A DNA stretch of 64,000 nucleotides, taken from contig CP159918.1 of assembly GCA_040616305.1 (NCBI GenBank), positions 1,302,001 to 1,366,000 on the forward strand, written 5' to 3'. The notes under the pieces are model-generated. The model searched no databases and had not been told where the DNA came from. It worked only from the letters and a program-made list of their open reading frames with translations. Shown piece after piece: positions 34,982 through 43,869 of the stretch (within the stretch, counting starts at the first letter, position 1; each line of letters opens with the position of its first letter). The DNA comes from UBA1876 sp003446665. GTDB taxonomy: Bacteria; Synergistota; Synergistia; Synergistales; Thermovirgaceae. Both the position numbers and the translations under genes were made by a program.

Positions 34982-35013
34982 TATTTTTACCGTTCAAGCG
35001 TTCCGCTGTATTT

Positions 35014-35808
35014 TCAGAACCATCTCCTATACACTTCAGGTCTCCTTGAAGAAAGAACCGAATGTTCTTTTCTTGCCTTTTCCACAAGGCCAAGGTCCAA
35101 TAACACTTCTTCATACCCTGGTCTTTGGTCCATGTGAAGCATCACATCCCCGTAGGGGTCGACTACCATGCTCTGTCCCCCGAAAGAAACCTCTTTGCCT
35201 TGGTCGCAGCGATTCACCCCTACTACGAAGACCTGGTTTTCTATCGCGCGCGCTACCAATAACGTTCTCCAAAGACGTATGTATCTTCCTTTCCAGGCTC
35301 CAGGAACGAAAAAAACCCAAGCCCCCCTGCTGACAAGCGCTCGGGAAATTTCGGGAAATTCCATATCAAAACAAATCATGACACCACAGATAACTCCATC
35401 GATTTCGAATACACCCAGCGAAGAACCAGGTTCCAGCAGATTCGGTTCCTTGAGGCCCGGATACAGGTGAACCTTGTCGTAAACAATCTCTTTTCCGCCG
35501 TCGGGCGCGAAGATGTTGCATCTGTTCCTGTTTCCCCTGGAAGTAGAAACGGCCATGCTCCCCGTGATGATCCAGGTACCGTAACGGATGGCAACAGACC
35601 GCAGGCTGTCGAAAAAAACGTCTCTTTCATCCAGAAGCGACTTTGAGCTCGTCAGAGGGCAGGTAGCATTCCAGAGTTCCGGAAGGAGCAAAACGCGCGG
35701 TCCGGACCTGGCCGCTCTTTCGATTCTTTCAAAGGCCTTTCGCTGGTTCCGTACGGGGTTTCCGTGATAAACATCGAGTTGGAGCAGCCCCACCCTCAGC
35801 CCTTCCAC
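35014..35808 (-). CDS. Nitrilase superfamily carbon-nitrogen hydrolase
   Basis: Cytoplasmic amidase or carbamoylase of the nitrilase fold. With the chosen start the Glu-Lys-Cys triad is Glu44 (VLLLPELWN), Lys112 (VYDKVHLYPG) and Cys146 (GVMICFDMEFPE). Near the C-terminus, GGQSMVVDPYGDVMLHMD is typical of omega-amidase/carbamoylputrescine-amidase type members. The start is uncertain: GTG at 35808 follows GGAGG by 11 bases, while TTG or GTG codons extend the frame as far as 35862. It is a single gene, divergent from hypC, with the 59-bp repeats just past its stop. The substrate is unknown. Confidence 0.9.
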   Translation of the reverse strand: MEGLRVGLLQLDVYHGNPVRNQRKAFERIERAARSGPRVLLLPELWNATCPLTSSKSLLDERDVFFDSLRSVAIRYGTWIITGSMAVSTSRGNRNRCNIFAPDGGKEIVYDKVHLYPGLKEPNLLEPGSSLGVFEIDGVICGVMICFDMEFPEISRALVSRGAWVFFVPGAWKGRYIRLWRTLLVARAIENQVFVVGVNRCDQGKEVSFGGQSMVVDPYGDVMLHMDQRPGYEEVLLDLGLVEKARKEHSVLSSRRPEVYRRWF

Positions 35809-36019
35809 TCCGTTCACCACCTCCAGCACAAGCCTATCCCATGAACTCAAAAACAACAACAATATCTTTCGCGCATTGCTCCGCAGGCAGAAGCAGCTTG
35901 GAACAAAGGTAAAATAAGGCCTGAAAAACGACGCCTTTGGCCTTTAACTTTCACCACAATAAGGCTAAAATGTTTGTCGCTAAAGATCGGGAAAAAGCAA
36001 CCTGAAAGGAGAAAACGAA

Positions 36020-36247
36020 ATGTGTCTGGCCATACCTCACAAGATCGTCCAAATAATTGATGACAAATCCGCTGTAGCTGCGGCAGGCCCCATTGAGGTC
36101 GAAATAAGAACCGACCTTCTGCCCGTTGCTGCGGTTGGCGATATGGTTTTGGTCCACGCGGGTTTTGCCATAGAAAAAATAAACCCTTCGGAAGAAGCAG
36201 AAATAGATAGCCTTTGGGATGAAATCCGTCAACTGGCGGCCGAATAA
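36020..36247 (+). CDS. hypC: Hydrogenase maturation chaperone HypC
   Basis: Small chaperone that carries the Fe(CN)2CO group with HypD and presents it to the large subunit of [NiFe] hydrogenase. It has 75 residues, starting MCLAIPHKIVQI with the essential N-terminal Cys2. AAAGGAGAAAACGAA lies ahead of the ATG. It is the first gene of a three-gene plus-strand run with hypD and hypE. A weak TTTAAC/TAAAAT promoter is visible near 35945-35972. Confidence 0.95.
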   Translation: MCLAIPHKIVQIIDDKSAVAAAGPIEVEIRTDLLPVAAVGDMVLVHAGFAIEKINPSEEAEIDSLWDEIRQLAAE

Positions 36248-36248
36248 A

Positions 36249-37349
36249 ATGTCTGAAAAGAGCAAACGAAAAGAAATTGCCATCCTTTCAGATGCCGCCA
36301 GGAGTCTCGTAAAGGGAAAAACGACCATTATGGAGGTATGCGGGACTCATACGGTATCGATTTTCAGAAACGGTCTGAAATCCCTTTTCCACGAAAAGAT
36401 TCATCTTGTCTCAGGCCCGGGCTGTCCGGTCTGCGTCACTGACCAGGGGGAAATTGACGCAGCCATAGCTTCGGCCGACCTTGAAGACACTATAGTCGCC
36501 ACTTACGGAGATATGCTGCGCGTACCAGGCAGTCACGGTTCGCTTCTGGAAGCACGATCCAGGGGACGTGAGGTCAAAGTCGTCACCTCGGCCGCTGGAG
36601 CTCTGAAGCTTGCCGAAGAAAACCCACTCAAGCGCGTGGTCTTTCTGGGCATCGGCTTCGAAACTACAGCTCCTGCAACGGCTTCGGTAATCCTGGATGC
36701 GCAGGAGAAAAATCTGCGAAATTTTTTCGTACTCTGCCTTCACAAGCGGGTCCCACCGGCCCTTCGGCTTTTGGCGGAAGCGCCCGACCTGTCGATCGAC
36801 GGTTTTTTGCTTCCCGGACACGTGAGCGTGATCATAGGGCTTGAACCTTATCGTTTTTTGTCTGACCTTTTCGGCAAGGCTTGCGCTGTCGCAGGATTCG
36901 AAGCCCGGGATATAATGCTCGGCATAGTGGAGATCCTTCGCCAAATAAGAACCGGCCGTCCGACTGTGCGGTCCATGTATCCCCGCGCAGTACACCCCGA
37001 GGGCAACAAAAAAGCTCTGAGTCTTCTCGAAAGGGTATTTGAAAACACTACTGCTTCTTGGAGAGGGCTGGGGGAAATCCCCGGATCCGGCTACAGGCTT
37101 CGTGATGCTTTCAGTAATTTTGATGCAGAGGCCATGTTGAAAATCACGGTTGCTAAGGTTAAACCTCCGCGTGGTTGCCGATGCGGCGACGTGCTTAAAG
37201 GGGTAATTTCCCCCCTTGAGTGCCCTCTCTTTGAAACTTCATGCGCTCCCGCTCATCCGGTAGGCCCCTGCATGGTTTCAACCGAAGGAACCTGCGCCGC
37301 CTACTATTCATTTGCTCGAAAGGGGGCAGAGATCTCATGGAACGCCTAA
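36249..37349 (+). CDS. hypD: Hydrogenase maturation factor HypD
   Basis: Iron-sulfur scaffold on which the Fe(CN)2CO centre of [NiFe] hydrogenase is assembled with HypC and HypE. It has 366 residues. Motifs: MEVCGTHTVSIFRNGL, SGPGCPVCVT and the C-terminal cysteine cluster RGCRCGDVLKG with SPLECPLF and GPCMVSTEGTCAAYY. The start at 36249, one base past the hypC stop, is preferred over an ATG at 36219 that would overlap hypC. hypE begins 13 bp before its end. Confidence 0.96.
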   Translation: MSEKSKRKEIAILSDAARSLVKGKTTIMEVCGTHTVSIFRNGLKSLFHEKIHLVSGPGCPVCVTDQGEIDAAIASADLEDTIVATYGDMLRVPGSHGSLLEARSRGREVKVVTSAAGALKLAEENPLKRVVFLGIGFETTAPATASVILDAQEKNLRNFFVLCLHKRVPPALRLLAEAPDLSIDGFLLPGHVSVIIGLEPYRFLSDLFGKACAVAGFEARDIMLGIVEILRQIRTGRPTVRSMYPRAVHPEGNKKALSLLERVFENTTASWRGLGEIPGSGYRLRDAFSNFDAEAMLKITVAKVKPPRGCRCGDVLKGVISPLECPLFETSCAPAHPVGPCMVSTEGTCAAYYSFARKGAEISWNA

Positions 37350-38320
37350 GCACGGGACATGGTTCCGGAGGACGTCTTACTTCTGAACTCGTTTCGGACA
37401 TTATCTCCTCTTTTGGAGTCTCAGGTCTGGAACAGGAGGACTGCGCCATTCCGGAAAAAGGTTTGGCTGTTACCATCGACGGGTATACCATAACTCCCCG
37501 GGTTTTTCCGGGCGGAGACATCGGCAAGCTCGCCGTTTGCGGAAGCGTCAACGACCTGGCCGTTCGCGGTGCCGAACCCAGATACCTCGCCATGAGCCTT
37601 GTCGCAGAGGAGGGTCTTGCAAAAGACGAATTGCTTTCTTACATGCGAAGCGCCGGATCTGTGTGCGCCGAACTTTCCATCGAACTGATATCGGGCGACA
37701 CGAAAATCGTGCCCAGGGGCCAGGTAGACGGTCTTTTCATAACCACCTGCGCCCTGGGCAAACCGCTTCCTGAAAGGAATATTGGCGCCGACAGGCTCGA
37801 AGCCGGCGACACCTTGATAGTTACGACATCCATAGGCAGACACGGTGCTGCAGTAGCGGCAGCGCGGTATAACCTGTCTGCCGGATCCCTCAAATCCGAT
37901 TGCACCCCTCTTTGGCCGCTTGTCAAAGACATACTGGATATCCCCGGTTTACATTGCATGAGAGACTGCACCAGGGGCGGCATGGGTACTGTGCTTTGTG
38001 AATGGGCCGAAACAGCTTCTCTAGGGATTCTTTTCGACGAGAACATGGTACCCATAGACCCTGAAGTTCGGTCTGTTTGCGACATCCTCGGTTTTGATCC
38101 GCTCTATCTGGCCTGCGAGGGCTGCGCAGTCATCGCCGTTTCACCTGATGATGCCGACGAAACGATCCACCGTCTGAAAAAACACGACCTCGCCCGTGAC
38201 GCAACGTGTATCGGACGATTGACCGCAGAAAATTCCGGCTACGTGGGAATGAGAACCGAAGCAGGCGGGATAAGGCTTGTAGATATGCCGGTTGGCGAGA
38301 TCCTTCCGCGCATCTGCTAA
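37337..38320 (+). CDS. hypE: Carbamoyl dehydratase HypE
   Basis: Converts the carbamoyl group on its C-terminal cysteine to thiocyanate, donating cyanide ligands to the hydrogenase iron. It has 327 residues of the PurM fold. It opens STGHGSGGRLTSELV, has MRDCTRGGMGTVLCEWAE in the middle, and ends in PRIC, the C-terminal cysteine required for activity. It overlaps hypD by 13 bp and is followed at once by a strong terminator. HypF, which makes the carbamoyl group, is not in the window. Confidence 0.96.
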   Translation: MERLSTGHGSGGRLTSELVSDIISSFGVSGLEQEDCAIPEKGLAVTIDGYTITPRVFPGGDIGKLAVCGSVNDLAVRGAEPRYLAMSLVAEEGLAKDELLSYMRSAGSVCAELSIELISGDTKIVPRGQVDGLFITTCALGKPLPERNIGADRLEAGDTLIVTTSIGRHGAAVAAARYNLSAGSLKSDCTPLWPLVKDILDIPGLHCMRDCTRGGMGTVLCEWAETASLGILFDENMVPIDPEVRSVCDILGFDPLYLACEGCAVIAVSPDDADETIHRLKKHDLARDATCIGRLTAENSGYVGMRTEAGGIRLVDMPVGEILPRIC

Positions 38321-38352
38321 AAAAGAGGCGGGGCAAAAGCCCCGCCTCTTTT
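38321..38352. terminator. Bidirectional terminator between hypE and ymdB
   Basis: AAAAGAGGCGGGGC, loop AAAA, GCCCCGCCTCTTTTTT: 14 paired bases with a T-run on the plus strand and the mirror T-run on the minus strand. It ends both converging transcripts. Confidence 0.95.
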
Positions 38353-38399
38353 TTCCATTTTCCCGTCGCATCTTTCGCCATATCTACTGCTCTTTGAAT

Positions 38400-39170
38400 T
38401 TAATACCTCGACACCCGCGAAACAGAAAGTGATTTTCCACTGGCCGGATCTATCTCAATCACAAGTCCTTGTACCTCGATATTGTCATTGCAAACTTCGA
38501 ATTTCGAAGGAGTTCCGGTTAAAAATCGGTGAAATACGCTTTCCTTGTCCATACCGATTACTCCAGATTGTCCTCCGGTCATCCCTGCGTCGGTAATATA
38601 GGCAGTTCCTCCCGGGAGGATTTGTTCGTCGGCAGTTTGAACATGCGTATGTGTTCCAATAACACAGGACACCCGCCCGTCGAGGTAAAGTCCGAGAGCT
38701 TTTTTTTCCGACGTAGCTTCGGCGTGGAAATCGACGATGATGACAGGTGTTTCGAGCTTTTCAAGAATTTCATCGGCTTTTTTGAAAGGGCAATCAATGG
38801 GGGTCATAAAAACCCTTCCTTGCAGGTTCACCACCGCCACTTTTATCCCCTTTACGGTAAAAACCGTGTTTCCTATCCCCTGACAACCGTCGGGGTAATT
38901 CGCCGGGCGGAGTATTCTTTTCTCGCCATCGAGTACCGGGAGGAATTCCTTTTTGTCCCATATGTGATTCCCGCTGGTCAGGCAGTCCAACCCCATATCG
39001 AAGAGCTCTTCCATAACTTTCTCGGTGAGCCCGAAACCGCCCGCCGCGTTTTCGGCGTTCGCGATTTTGAAATCAAAAGGACCGTATTCATGTTTTATCT
39101 CCGGCAAAAGATTTTTCAGGACTTTACGTCCCGGCTTGCCCATAATGTCGCCGATAAAAAGAATTTTCAT
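38400..39170 (-). CDS. ymdB: YmdB family metallophosphoesterase
   Basis: Calcineurin-like phosphoesterase of the TIGR00282/YmdB group, reported elsewhere to hydrolyse 2',3'-cyclic nucleotides. It has 256 residues. Metal-binding segments are FIGDIMGKPGR (Asp8), NAENAAGGFG, TSGNHIWDKKE, DFHAEATSEK and GTHTHVQTADE. It lies 13 bp downstream of the RNase Y gene, the same gene pair as ymdA-ymdB in Bacillus, so the two are almost certainly one transcript. Confidence 0.95.
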   Translation of the reverse strand: MKILFIGDIMGKPGRKVLKNLLPEIKHEYGPFDFKIANAENAAGGFGLTEKVMEELFDMGLDCLTSGNHIWDKKEFLPVLDGEKRILRPANYPDGCQGIGNTVFTVKGIKVAVVNLQGRVFMTPIDCPFKKADEILEKLETPVIIVDFHAEATSEKKALGLYLDGRVSCVIGTHTHVQTADEQILPGGTAYITDAGMTGGQSGVIGMDKESVFHRFLTGTPSKFEVCNDNIEVQGLVIEIDPASGKSLSVSRVSRY

Positions 39171-39183
39171 GAAACGCTTTCTC

Positions 39184-40713
39184 CTACCTGGCGTATTCCA
39201 CTGACCGGGTCTCTCTTACAACAACAACCTTGATCTGTCCGGGATACTTCATTTCATCCTCGATTTTTCTTGCAATATCATAGGCCATTTTCTGTATCGT
39301 CCCATCGTCCGTGATATTAGGAGCAACCATTACCCTGATTTCACGACCTGCCTGTATCGCATAAGCCTTACTCACGCCCTTGAACGTTTTGGCCAGGCTT
39401 TCCAGCTTCTCCAACCGTTTTATGTACGAATCAAGGCTTTCCCGCCTTGCTCCGGGACGTGAGGCACTTACTGCGTCCGCCGCTGCGATCAGGACATCAT
39501 ATACCGATGTCATCTCTTCGTCTTCGTGATGGGAGGCGATGGCGCTTACGATTTCCGGCGCTTCCCCGTAACGCCTTGCAAGGTCGCGCCCGATCAGCGC
39601 ATGAGGTCCTTCAACCTGATGGTCTACTGCCTTTCCTATGTCATGCAGCAAACCAGCCCTTCGGGCAATAGTTTCGTCAAGGTTTAACTCAGCCGCCATA
39701 ATCCCAGCCACGTGGGCCACCTCAAGACTGTGATTCAACGCATTCTGTCCGTAACTGCTCCGAAACCTCAACTGCCCGATGAGCTTTACGAGTTCCGGGT
39801 GCATGGTTTTGATCCCTGTTTCCAGCAGGGCTTCTTCCCCTGCATCAAGGATCATTTCCTCTACTTCTTTTTGCGACTTTTCGATGATTTCCTCGATTCG
39901 GGCGGGATGTATCCTGCCATCCAGAACAAGCTTTTCAAGCGAGATCCTGGCCACTTCCCTGCGAACCGGGTCGAAACTGCTCAACGTTACGGCCTCGGGC
40001 GTATCGTCGACTATCAGGTCGACGCCGGTAAAGGTTTCAAAAGCGCGTATGTTTCTTCCCTCGCGTCCTATGATACGACCCTTCATTTCGTCGGATGGAA
40101 GATTTACGACACTGACGGACATTTCAGAGGTATGGTCTACGGCACATCTTTGTATCGCACTGACCACTATCTCTCTCGATCTCTTCTCGGCCTCCCGTTT
40201 CGCCTTTTCCTCGAGTTCCTTGATGCGAAGCCCTATTATGTGAGATGCCTCTTCTTCCACCTCTTTCAGAAGGTGCTCACGGGCTTCTTCCCTGGTCATG
40301 GCGGCTATCTTCTCGAGGCGCTGGAGCTGTTCCTGCCTCAGTGTTTCTACTTCTTCCATCCTGGTCCGCAACTCTTCCTGCTTCTGCCTGTGTTCGTCTT
40401 CCTTTTTCTGAAGATTCTCCAGTCTCTTGTCGAGGTTCTCTTCCTTTTGTTCAAGCCTTCTTTCGGCTCGCTGCAGCTCGCTTCGCTGCTCCCTGATTTC
40501 CTTTTCTGCATCCTGGCGAAGATGCAGGATTTCTTCCTTTGCTTCCGTCAGCATTTCCCGTTTTCGCTGCTCGGCTTCCTGAAAAGCTTCCTTGATAAGC
40601 TTGTCAGCCTGGTCTTGAGCTCCCTTTAGTTGCCTTTTAGCATGCAATCTGTACAGGAGGAAACCGGCAACGATGCCGATGGCAATGCCCGAAACAAAAA
40701 CTACAGGCAACAT
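39184..40713 (-). CDS. rny: Ribonuclease Y
   Basis: Membrane-anchored endoribonuclease initiating mRNA decay. It has 509 residues: an N-terminal transmembrane helix (about residues 2-22), then a long Arg/Glu/Lys coiled coil (about 30-190). The KH domain contains MKGRIIGREGRNIRAFET, and the HD domain contains RRAGLLHDIGKAVDH. The HD segment HHEDEEMTSVYDVLI follows. Domain order and length are normal. recX lies 98 bp upstream and ymdB directly downstream. Confidence 0.97.
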   Translation of the reverse strand: MLPVVFVSGIAIGIVAGFLLYRLHAKRQLKGAQDQADKLIKEAFQEAEQRKREMLTEAKEEILHLRQDAEKEIREQRSELQRAERRLEQKEENLDKRLENLQKKEDEHRQKQEELRTRMEEVETLRQEQLQRLEKIAAMTREEAREHLLKEVEEEASHIIGLRIKELEEKAKREAEKRSREIVVSAIQRCAVDHTSEMSVSVVNLPSDEMKGRIIGREGRNIRAFETFTGVDLIVDDTPEAVTLSSFDPVRREVARISLEKLVLDGRIHPARIEEIIEKSQKEVEEMILDAGEEALLETGIKTMHPELVKLIGQLRFRSSYGQNALNHSLEVAHVAGIMAAELNLDETIARRAGLLHDIGKAVDHQVEGPHALIGRDLARRYGEAPEIVSAIASHHEDEEMTSVYDVLIAAADAVSASRPGARRESLDSYIKRLEKLESLAKTFKGVSKAYAIQAGREIRVMVAPNITDDGTIQKMAYDIARKIEDEMKYPGQIKVVVVRETRSVEYAR

Positions 40714-40811
40714 GCGTGCATCACTCCTATTCCGTTGTCAAGTTGCGTCATCTGCCCTTCAAATAATGTCGAATACAGAAACGCAATGAGATTCAGCAAG
40801 TATTCTACCGA

Positions 40812-41249
40812 TTACGAAGTTTCTCCACAAGACTTCCGTGCCAGCCCTTTTGCTATGTCCTCCCGGAACCCACGCCGCATAAGCCGCCCGACTATCTGTT
40901 TTTCCGTGAGCCGCGTTTCCCATGAACGGACCAGGCGAAGGGCTTTCCGAAATTCTGCGTCTTCGTCAAAGACAAGCGTCTCATCAAGGACCTGTCTTTT
41001 TATTCCTCTCCGGGCAAGCTCGTCTCTCAGTCGCCGATAACCCCATTCATCCCGGGTCTCCTGAAAACGTCGCGCGTATTCCCTGTCGTCAACGTAACCT
41101 GCTTTTTCCATTTCGTCCAGGACTTTTTCCACGAGGTCCTCGGGATGATTCCTGGCAAGCAGTTTGCTCCCAAGCTCCCACCTCGTGTACTCACGGCGCG
41201 ATAATATGTTTATGGCTTCAGAAACAACTTTTTCCAGGGATTTACTCAT
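40812..41249 (-). CDS. recX: RecX family regulatory protein
   Basis: Modulator of RecA filaments. It has 145 residues built of three-helix repeats: LSRREYTRWELGSKLLARN, then a second (YVDDREYARRFQETRDEWGY) and a third (LTEKQIVGRLMRRGF). recA is not adjacent. It overlaps the end of recG by four bases, so it is coupled to that repair helicase. Confidence 0.92.
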   Translation of the reverse strand: MSKSLEKVVSEAINILSRREYTRWELGSKLLARNHPEDLVEKVLDEMEKAGYVDDREYARRFQETRDEWGYRRLRDELARRGIKRQVLDETLVFDEDAEFRKALRLVRSWETRLTEKQIVGRLMRRGFREDIAKGLARKSCGETS

Positions 41250-43324
41250 CCAGTCACCGCCAGGTCCAGGGTTTTTTCGAAACGTCTGAACAACACTTCC
41301 CGCAGGGCTTCATGTCCCTGGAGATTCGGGTCTTTTTCAATCAACTCAATAGCCTCCTCACGTGCCGTTTCGAGCAAGTCCCTGTCCTTGAGAAGGTCGG
41401 CCACCCGAAAATCGGTTATCCCATGCTGCCGCAGCCCACATACCTCGCCGGGGCCGCGAAGCACGAGATCCTTCTCGGCTATCCTGAAACCGTCGCTTGT
41501 TTCGCACATTACGTTTATCCGGAATTTACCCTCGTCCGTCGTCGGATCGCCGAGAAGAAAACAATATCCGCGTTCTGCCCCTCTGCCGATCCTTCCGCGC
41601 AACTGGTGAAGCTGCGAAAGGCCAAATCTGTGGGCTTCCTCGATGACCATTACCGTCGCGTTGGGAACATCGATGCCTACTTCGATAACAGTGGTCGCTA
41701 CAAGCATTTTTATTTCGTTGCGTATAAAAGCGCTCATGGTCTTTTCTTTTTCTCCGGCATTCAAACGACCGTGCAAAAGTCCTACCCTTCCCGCACCAAA
41801 CAGGTTCGCGAGTTGTTCGAAACGCCTTTCCGCGGACGGAATCGATAGGTCCTCGTTGTCTTCAACAAGCGGACACACCCAGTAAACTTGTCTTCCCGAT
41901 CCCATTGTTTTTCTCAAAAACAGAAGGAGACTGTCCCGCGAGGTCTTTGGAACGCTTTTTGTAGTAACTTTCTTCCTTCCGGGCGGCAGTTCGTCAATCA
42001 CTGAGACGGAAAGGTCCCCGTAGACCGATAGAGTCAGCGTTCTCGGAATGGGGGTGGCCGTCATCACAAGGACATGAGGATGCTCCCCCTTCGCCGACAG
42101 CCTGTTACGCTGCAAAACACCGAACCGATGCTGTTCGTCCACGACAACCGCGCCGAGCCTTGAAAAACGGACGTCGTCTTCAAGCAGGGCATGTGTCCCT
42201 ACGACCAGGTCGTACCTGGTGGTTCTTATTCCTTCAAGCGTTTCCGCTCTCTCTTTTGTCGTTAGTGAACCGGACAGGAGAGTCGCCCTGAGTCCGAGGG
42301 ATTCAAACCAGCCACGGATATTTTCGTAGTGCTGTCTTGCAAGTATTTCCGTCGGAGCCATAAGTGCCGCCTGGCATCCGGCGTCTACCGCACAAAGCAT
42401 GAACATCACAGCTACCACGGTTTTTCCCGAACCTACATCTCCCTGTAAAAGCCTGTTCATTGGGACCGGCCGTGATATATCCCTGATAATTTCGCCCATT
42501 ACACGCCTCTGGGCCGGAGTCAGAGCAAAGGGCAATATTTCATCCTTGAACCGGCGGACCATTTCACCGTTTCCTTGGAGGACAGGGCCGCGCAAATCCT
42601 CTTCATAACGTCTTCTCCTGAAACCAAGGGCAAGCTGGAGAAAAAAGAACTCTTCAAAAGCAAGCCGACGGCGTGCTTCACGCCATTTTTTTTCATCTTC
42701 GGGGAAATGCATCTGGGTTATCGCTTTCTGCACGCACATGAAGCCGTGTTTTTTTCTGATATCCACAGGAATTACGTCCTGCATTTCCGGGATGACCAAA
42801 GGCAATGTCCGCCGTATAGTTTCCCTTATCCACCTTTGAAAAAGTCCCTGTGTACCAGGATATATGGGGACTATTGCACCGGTGTCTTCCGGAGATCCTT
42901 CCTCGTCCAGCACCTCGAACTCGGGGTTATTTATCTGCAAAATTCCTCGCCAGTTTTCCGCTTTTCCATAAAAGGCCGCCCGGGAACCCGGCGGTAATAT
43001 TTTATCGAGACCCTTCCTGTTGAACCACACCGCCTGGGCGAGACTGGACCCGTCAGTAAGAAGGGCAACCGTAAGTGACATGTTTTTACGCCTGGTCTTC
43101 CGCTTCTCTATCGAAACTACCCGTGCAATTATAGAGTGAAATTTCCCATGTTCCAAAGAAGCGAGGGTGGTCAGATCCCTCCTGTCTTCGTATCTTCTTG
43201 GGAAATGCCACAAGAGGTCCTCAACAGTCTGTATACCCAACCTGCCAAGCCTTTCGGCTCGGACGGGACCTACACCTTTGAGGAAGCGTACAGGTGATTC
43301 AAGCTCGATGTGTTCCTTCGTCAA
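41246..43324 (-). CDS. recG: ATP-dependent DNA helicase RecG
   Basis: Branch-migration helicase that regresses stalled forks and processes Holliday junctions. It has 692 residues. The N-terminal wedge/OB domain has RFLKGVGPVRAERLGRLGI. The helicase core has Walker A GDVGSGKTVVA, the DEQHRFG box II variant typical of RecG, TATPIPRTLTLSVYGDL and QLRGRIGRGAERGYC. The C-terminal segment is complete. The start ATG overlaps the divIVA stop (ATGA), and its stop overlaps recX. Confidence 0.97.
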   Translation of the reverse strand: MTKEHIELESPVRFLKGVGPVRAERLGRLGIQTVEDLLWHFPRRYEDRRDLTTLASLEHGKFHSIIARVVSIEKRKTRRKNMSLTVALLTDGSSLAQAVWFNRKGLDKILPPGSRAAFYGKAENWRGILQINNPEFEVLDEEGSPEDTGAIVPIYPGTQGLFQRWIRETIRRTLPLVIPEMQDVIPVDIRKKHGFMCVQKAITQMHFPEDEKKWREARRRLAFEEFFFLQLALGFRRRRYEEDLRGPVLQGNGEMVRRFKDEILPFALTPAQRRVMGEIIRDISRPVPMNRLLQGDVGSGKTVVAVMFMLCAVDAGCQAALMAPTEILARQHYENIRGWFESLGLRATLLSGSLTTKERAETLEGIRTTRYDLVVGTHALLEDDVRFSRLGAVVVDEQHRFGVLQRNRLSAKGEHPHVLVMTATPIPRTLTLSVYGDLSVSVIDELPPGRKKVTTKSVPKTSRDSLLLFLRKTMGSGRQVYWVCPLVEDNEDLSIPSAERRFEQLANLFGAGRVGLLHGRLNAGEKEKTMSAFIRNEIKMLVATTVIEVGIDVPNATVMVIEEAHRFGLSQLHQLRGRIGRGAERGYCFLLGDPTTDEGKFRINVMCETSDGFRIAEKDLVLRGPGEVCGLRQHGITDFRVADLLKDRDLLETAREEAIELIEKDPNLQGHEALREVLFRRFEKTLDLAVTG

Positions 43325-43821
43325 AATGCCTGCTCCTCGTGGTTTCCATCTTTACCGTCACGGAACTGAGGTGTCTCCAAGGCATCCAGCATAGAAGAAA
43401 ACTTTGAGACAAGACCCTTGAACTCGGCGACAAACTGGTAACGCACCTGTCTCAACCGCTCTATGTCCCTTCTGTAAGCGTCGGCCTGTTCTTTCGCCTC
43501 CATTATTATTTTATGCCCTTTGGCATCCGCCTCTGCAAGGATAACTTCCGCCTTGTTTTCGGCGTTGCTCACCCTTTCCTCGGCACTCTTTTGGGCCAAA
43601 ACAAGAGCATCCTGGAGAGAGGTCTTGATCTCCTGATATTCCTTCAGCTGGTCTTCCAGCTGAGTAATTCGGTTTTCCAGCGTCTTTACTCGTTCCGAGT
43701 ATGCCTGTAGCGATTCAGCTACTTTCTCGAGGAATTCCTCGACTTCTTCAGAACTGTAACCTTTAAAGACCTTCCTGAAGGAAACGGTCTCGACATCAAG
43801 AACCGTCAGGATATCCTCCAC
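43321..43821 (-). CDS. divIVA: DivIVA domain protein (GTG start)
   Basis: Coiled-coil protein that recognises curved membrane and positions cell-division or polar proteins. It has 166 residues. The N-terminal membrane-binding motif VETVSFRKVFKGYSSEEVEE is followed by about 120 residues of heptad coiled coil (ENRITQLEDQLKEYQEIKTS and so on). The frame starts with GTG. The gene sits between yggS and recG. The yggS/ylmE-divIVA neighbourhood is common in division clusters, though no ftsZ or sepF is seen here. Confidence 0.9.
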   Translation of the reverse strand: MEDILTVLDVETVSFRKVFKGYSSEEVEEFLEKVAESLQAYSERVKTLENRITQLEDQLKEYQEIKTSLQDALVLAQKSAEERVSNAENKAEVILAEADAKGHKIIMEAKEQADAYRRDIERLRQVRYQFVAEFKGLVSKFSSMLDALETPQFRDGKDGNHEEQAF

Positions 43822-43869
43822 ACCTCATCCCACCTTTCACTTTTTTGACCCCCGTACCGGGCGGCTTTC

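Larger units (their letters stand above)
34457..35013. other. 557-bp AT-rich non-coding gap
   Basis: No convincing gene. The first 300 bases are far richer in A+T than the surrounding coding sequence and contain the inverted repeat at 34623. The second half contains two copies of a 59-bp element. A minus-strand frame running from 35114 to 34764 crosses both copies in the same phase but overlaps the amidase gene and resembles nothing known. Confidence 0.8.

Noticed and set aside
34764..35114. Minus-strand frame of 116 codons carrying both 59-bp repeats in the same phase
   Set aside because: It overlaps the amidase gene, has no ribosome site, and the matching phase follows simply from a 144-bp period.
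35873..35890. Third copy of the 59-bp element near 35878 (GCTCCGCAGG)
   Set aside because: Only ten bases match and the rest diverges.
39712..40629. Plus-strand frame of about 300 codons opposite rny
   Set aside because: Its Phe/Leu-rich product is the reverse image of the RNase Y coiled coil.
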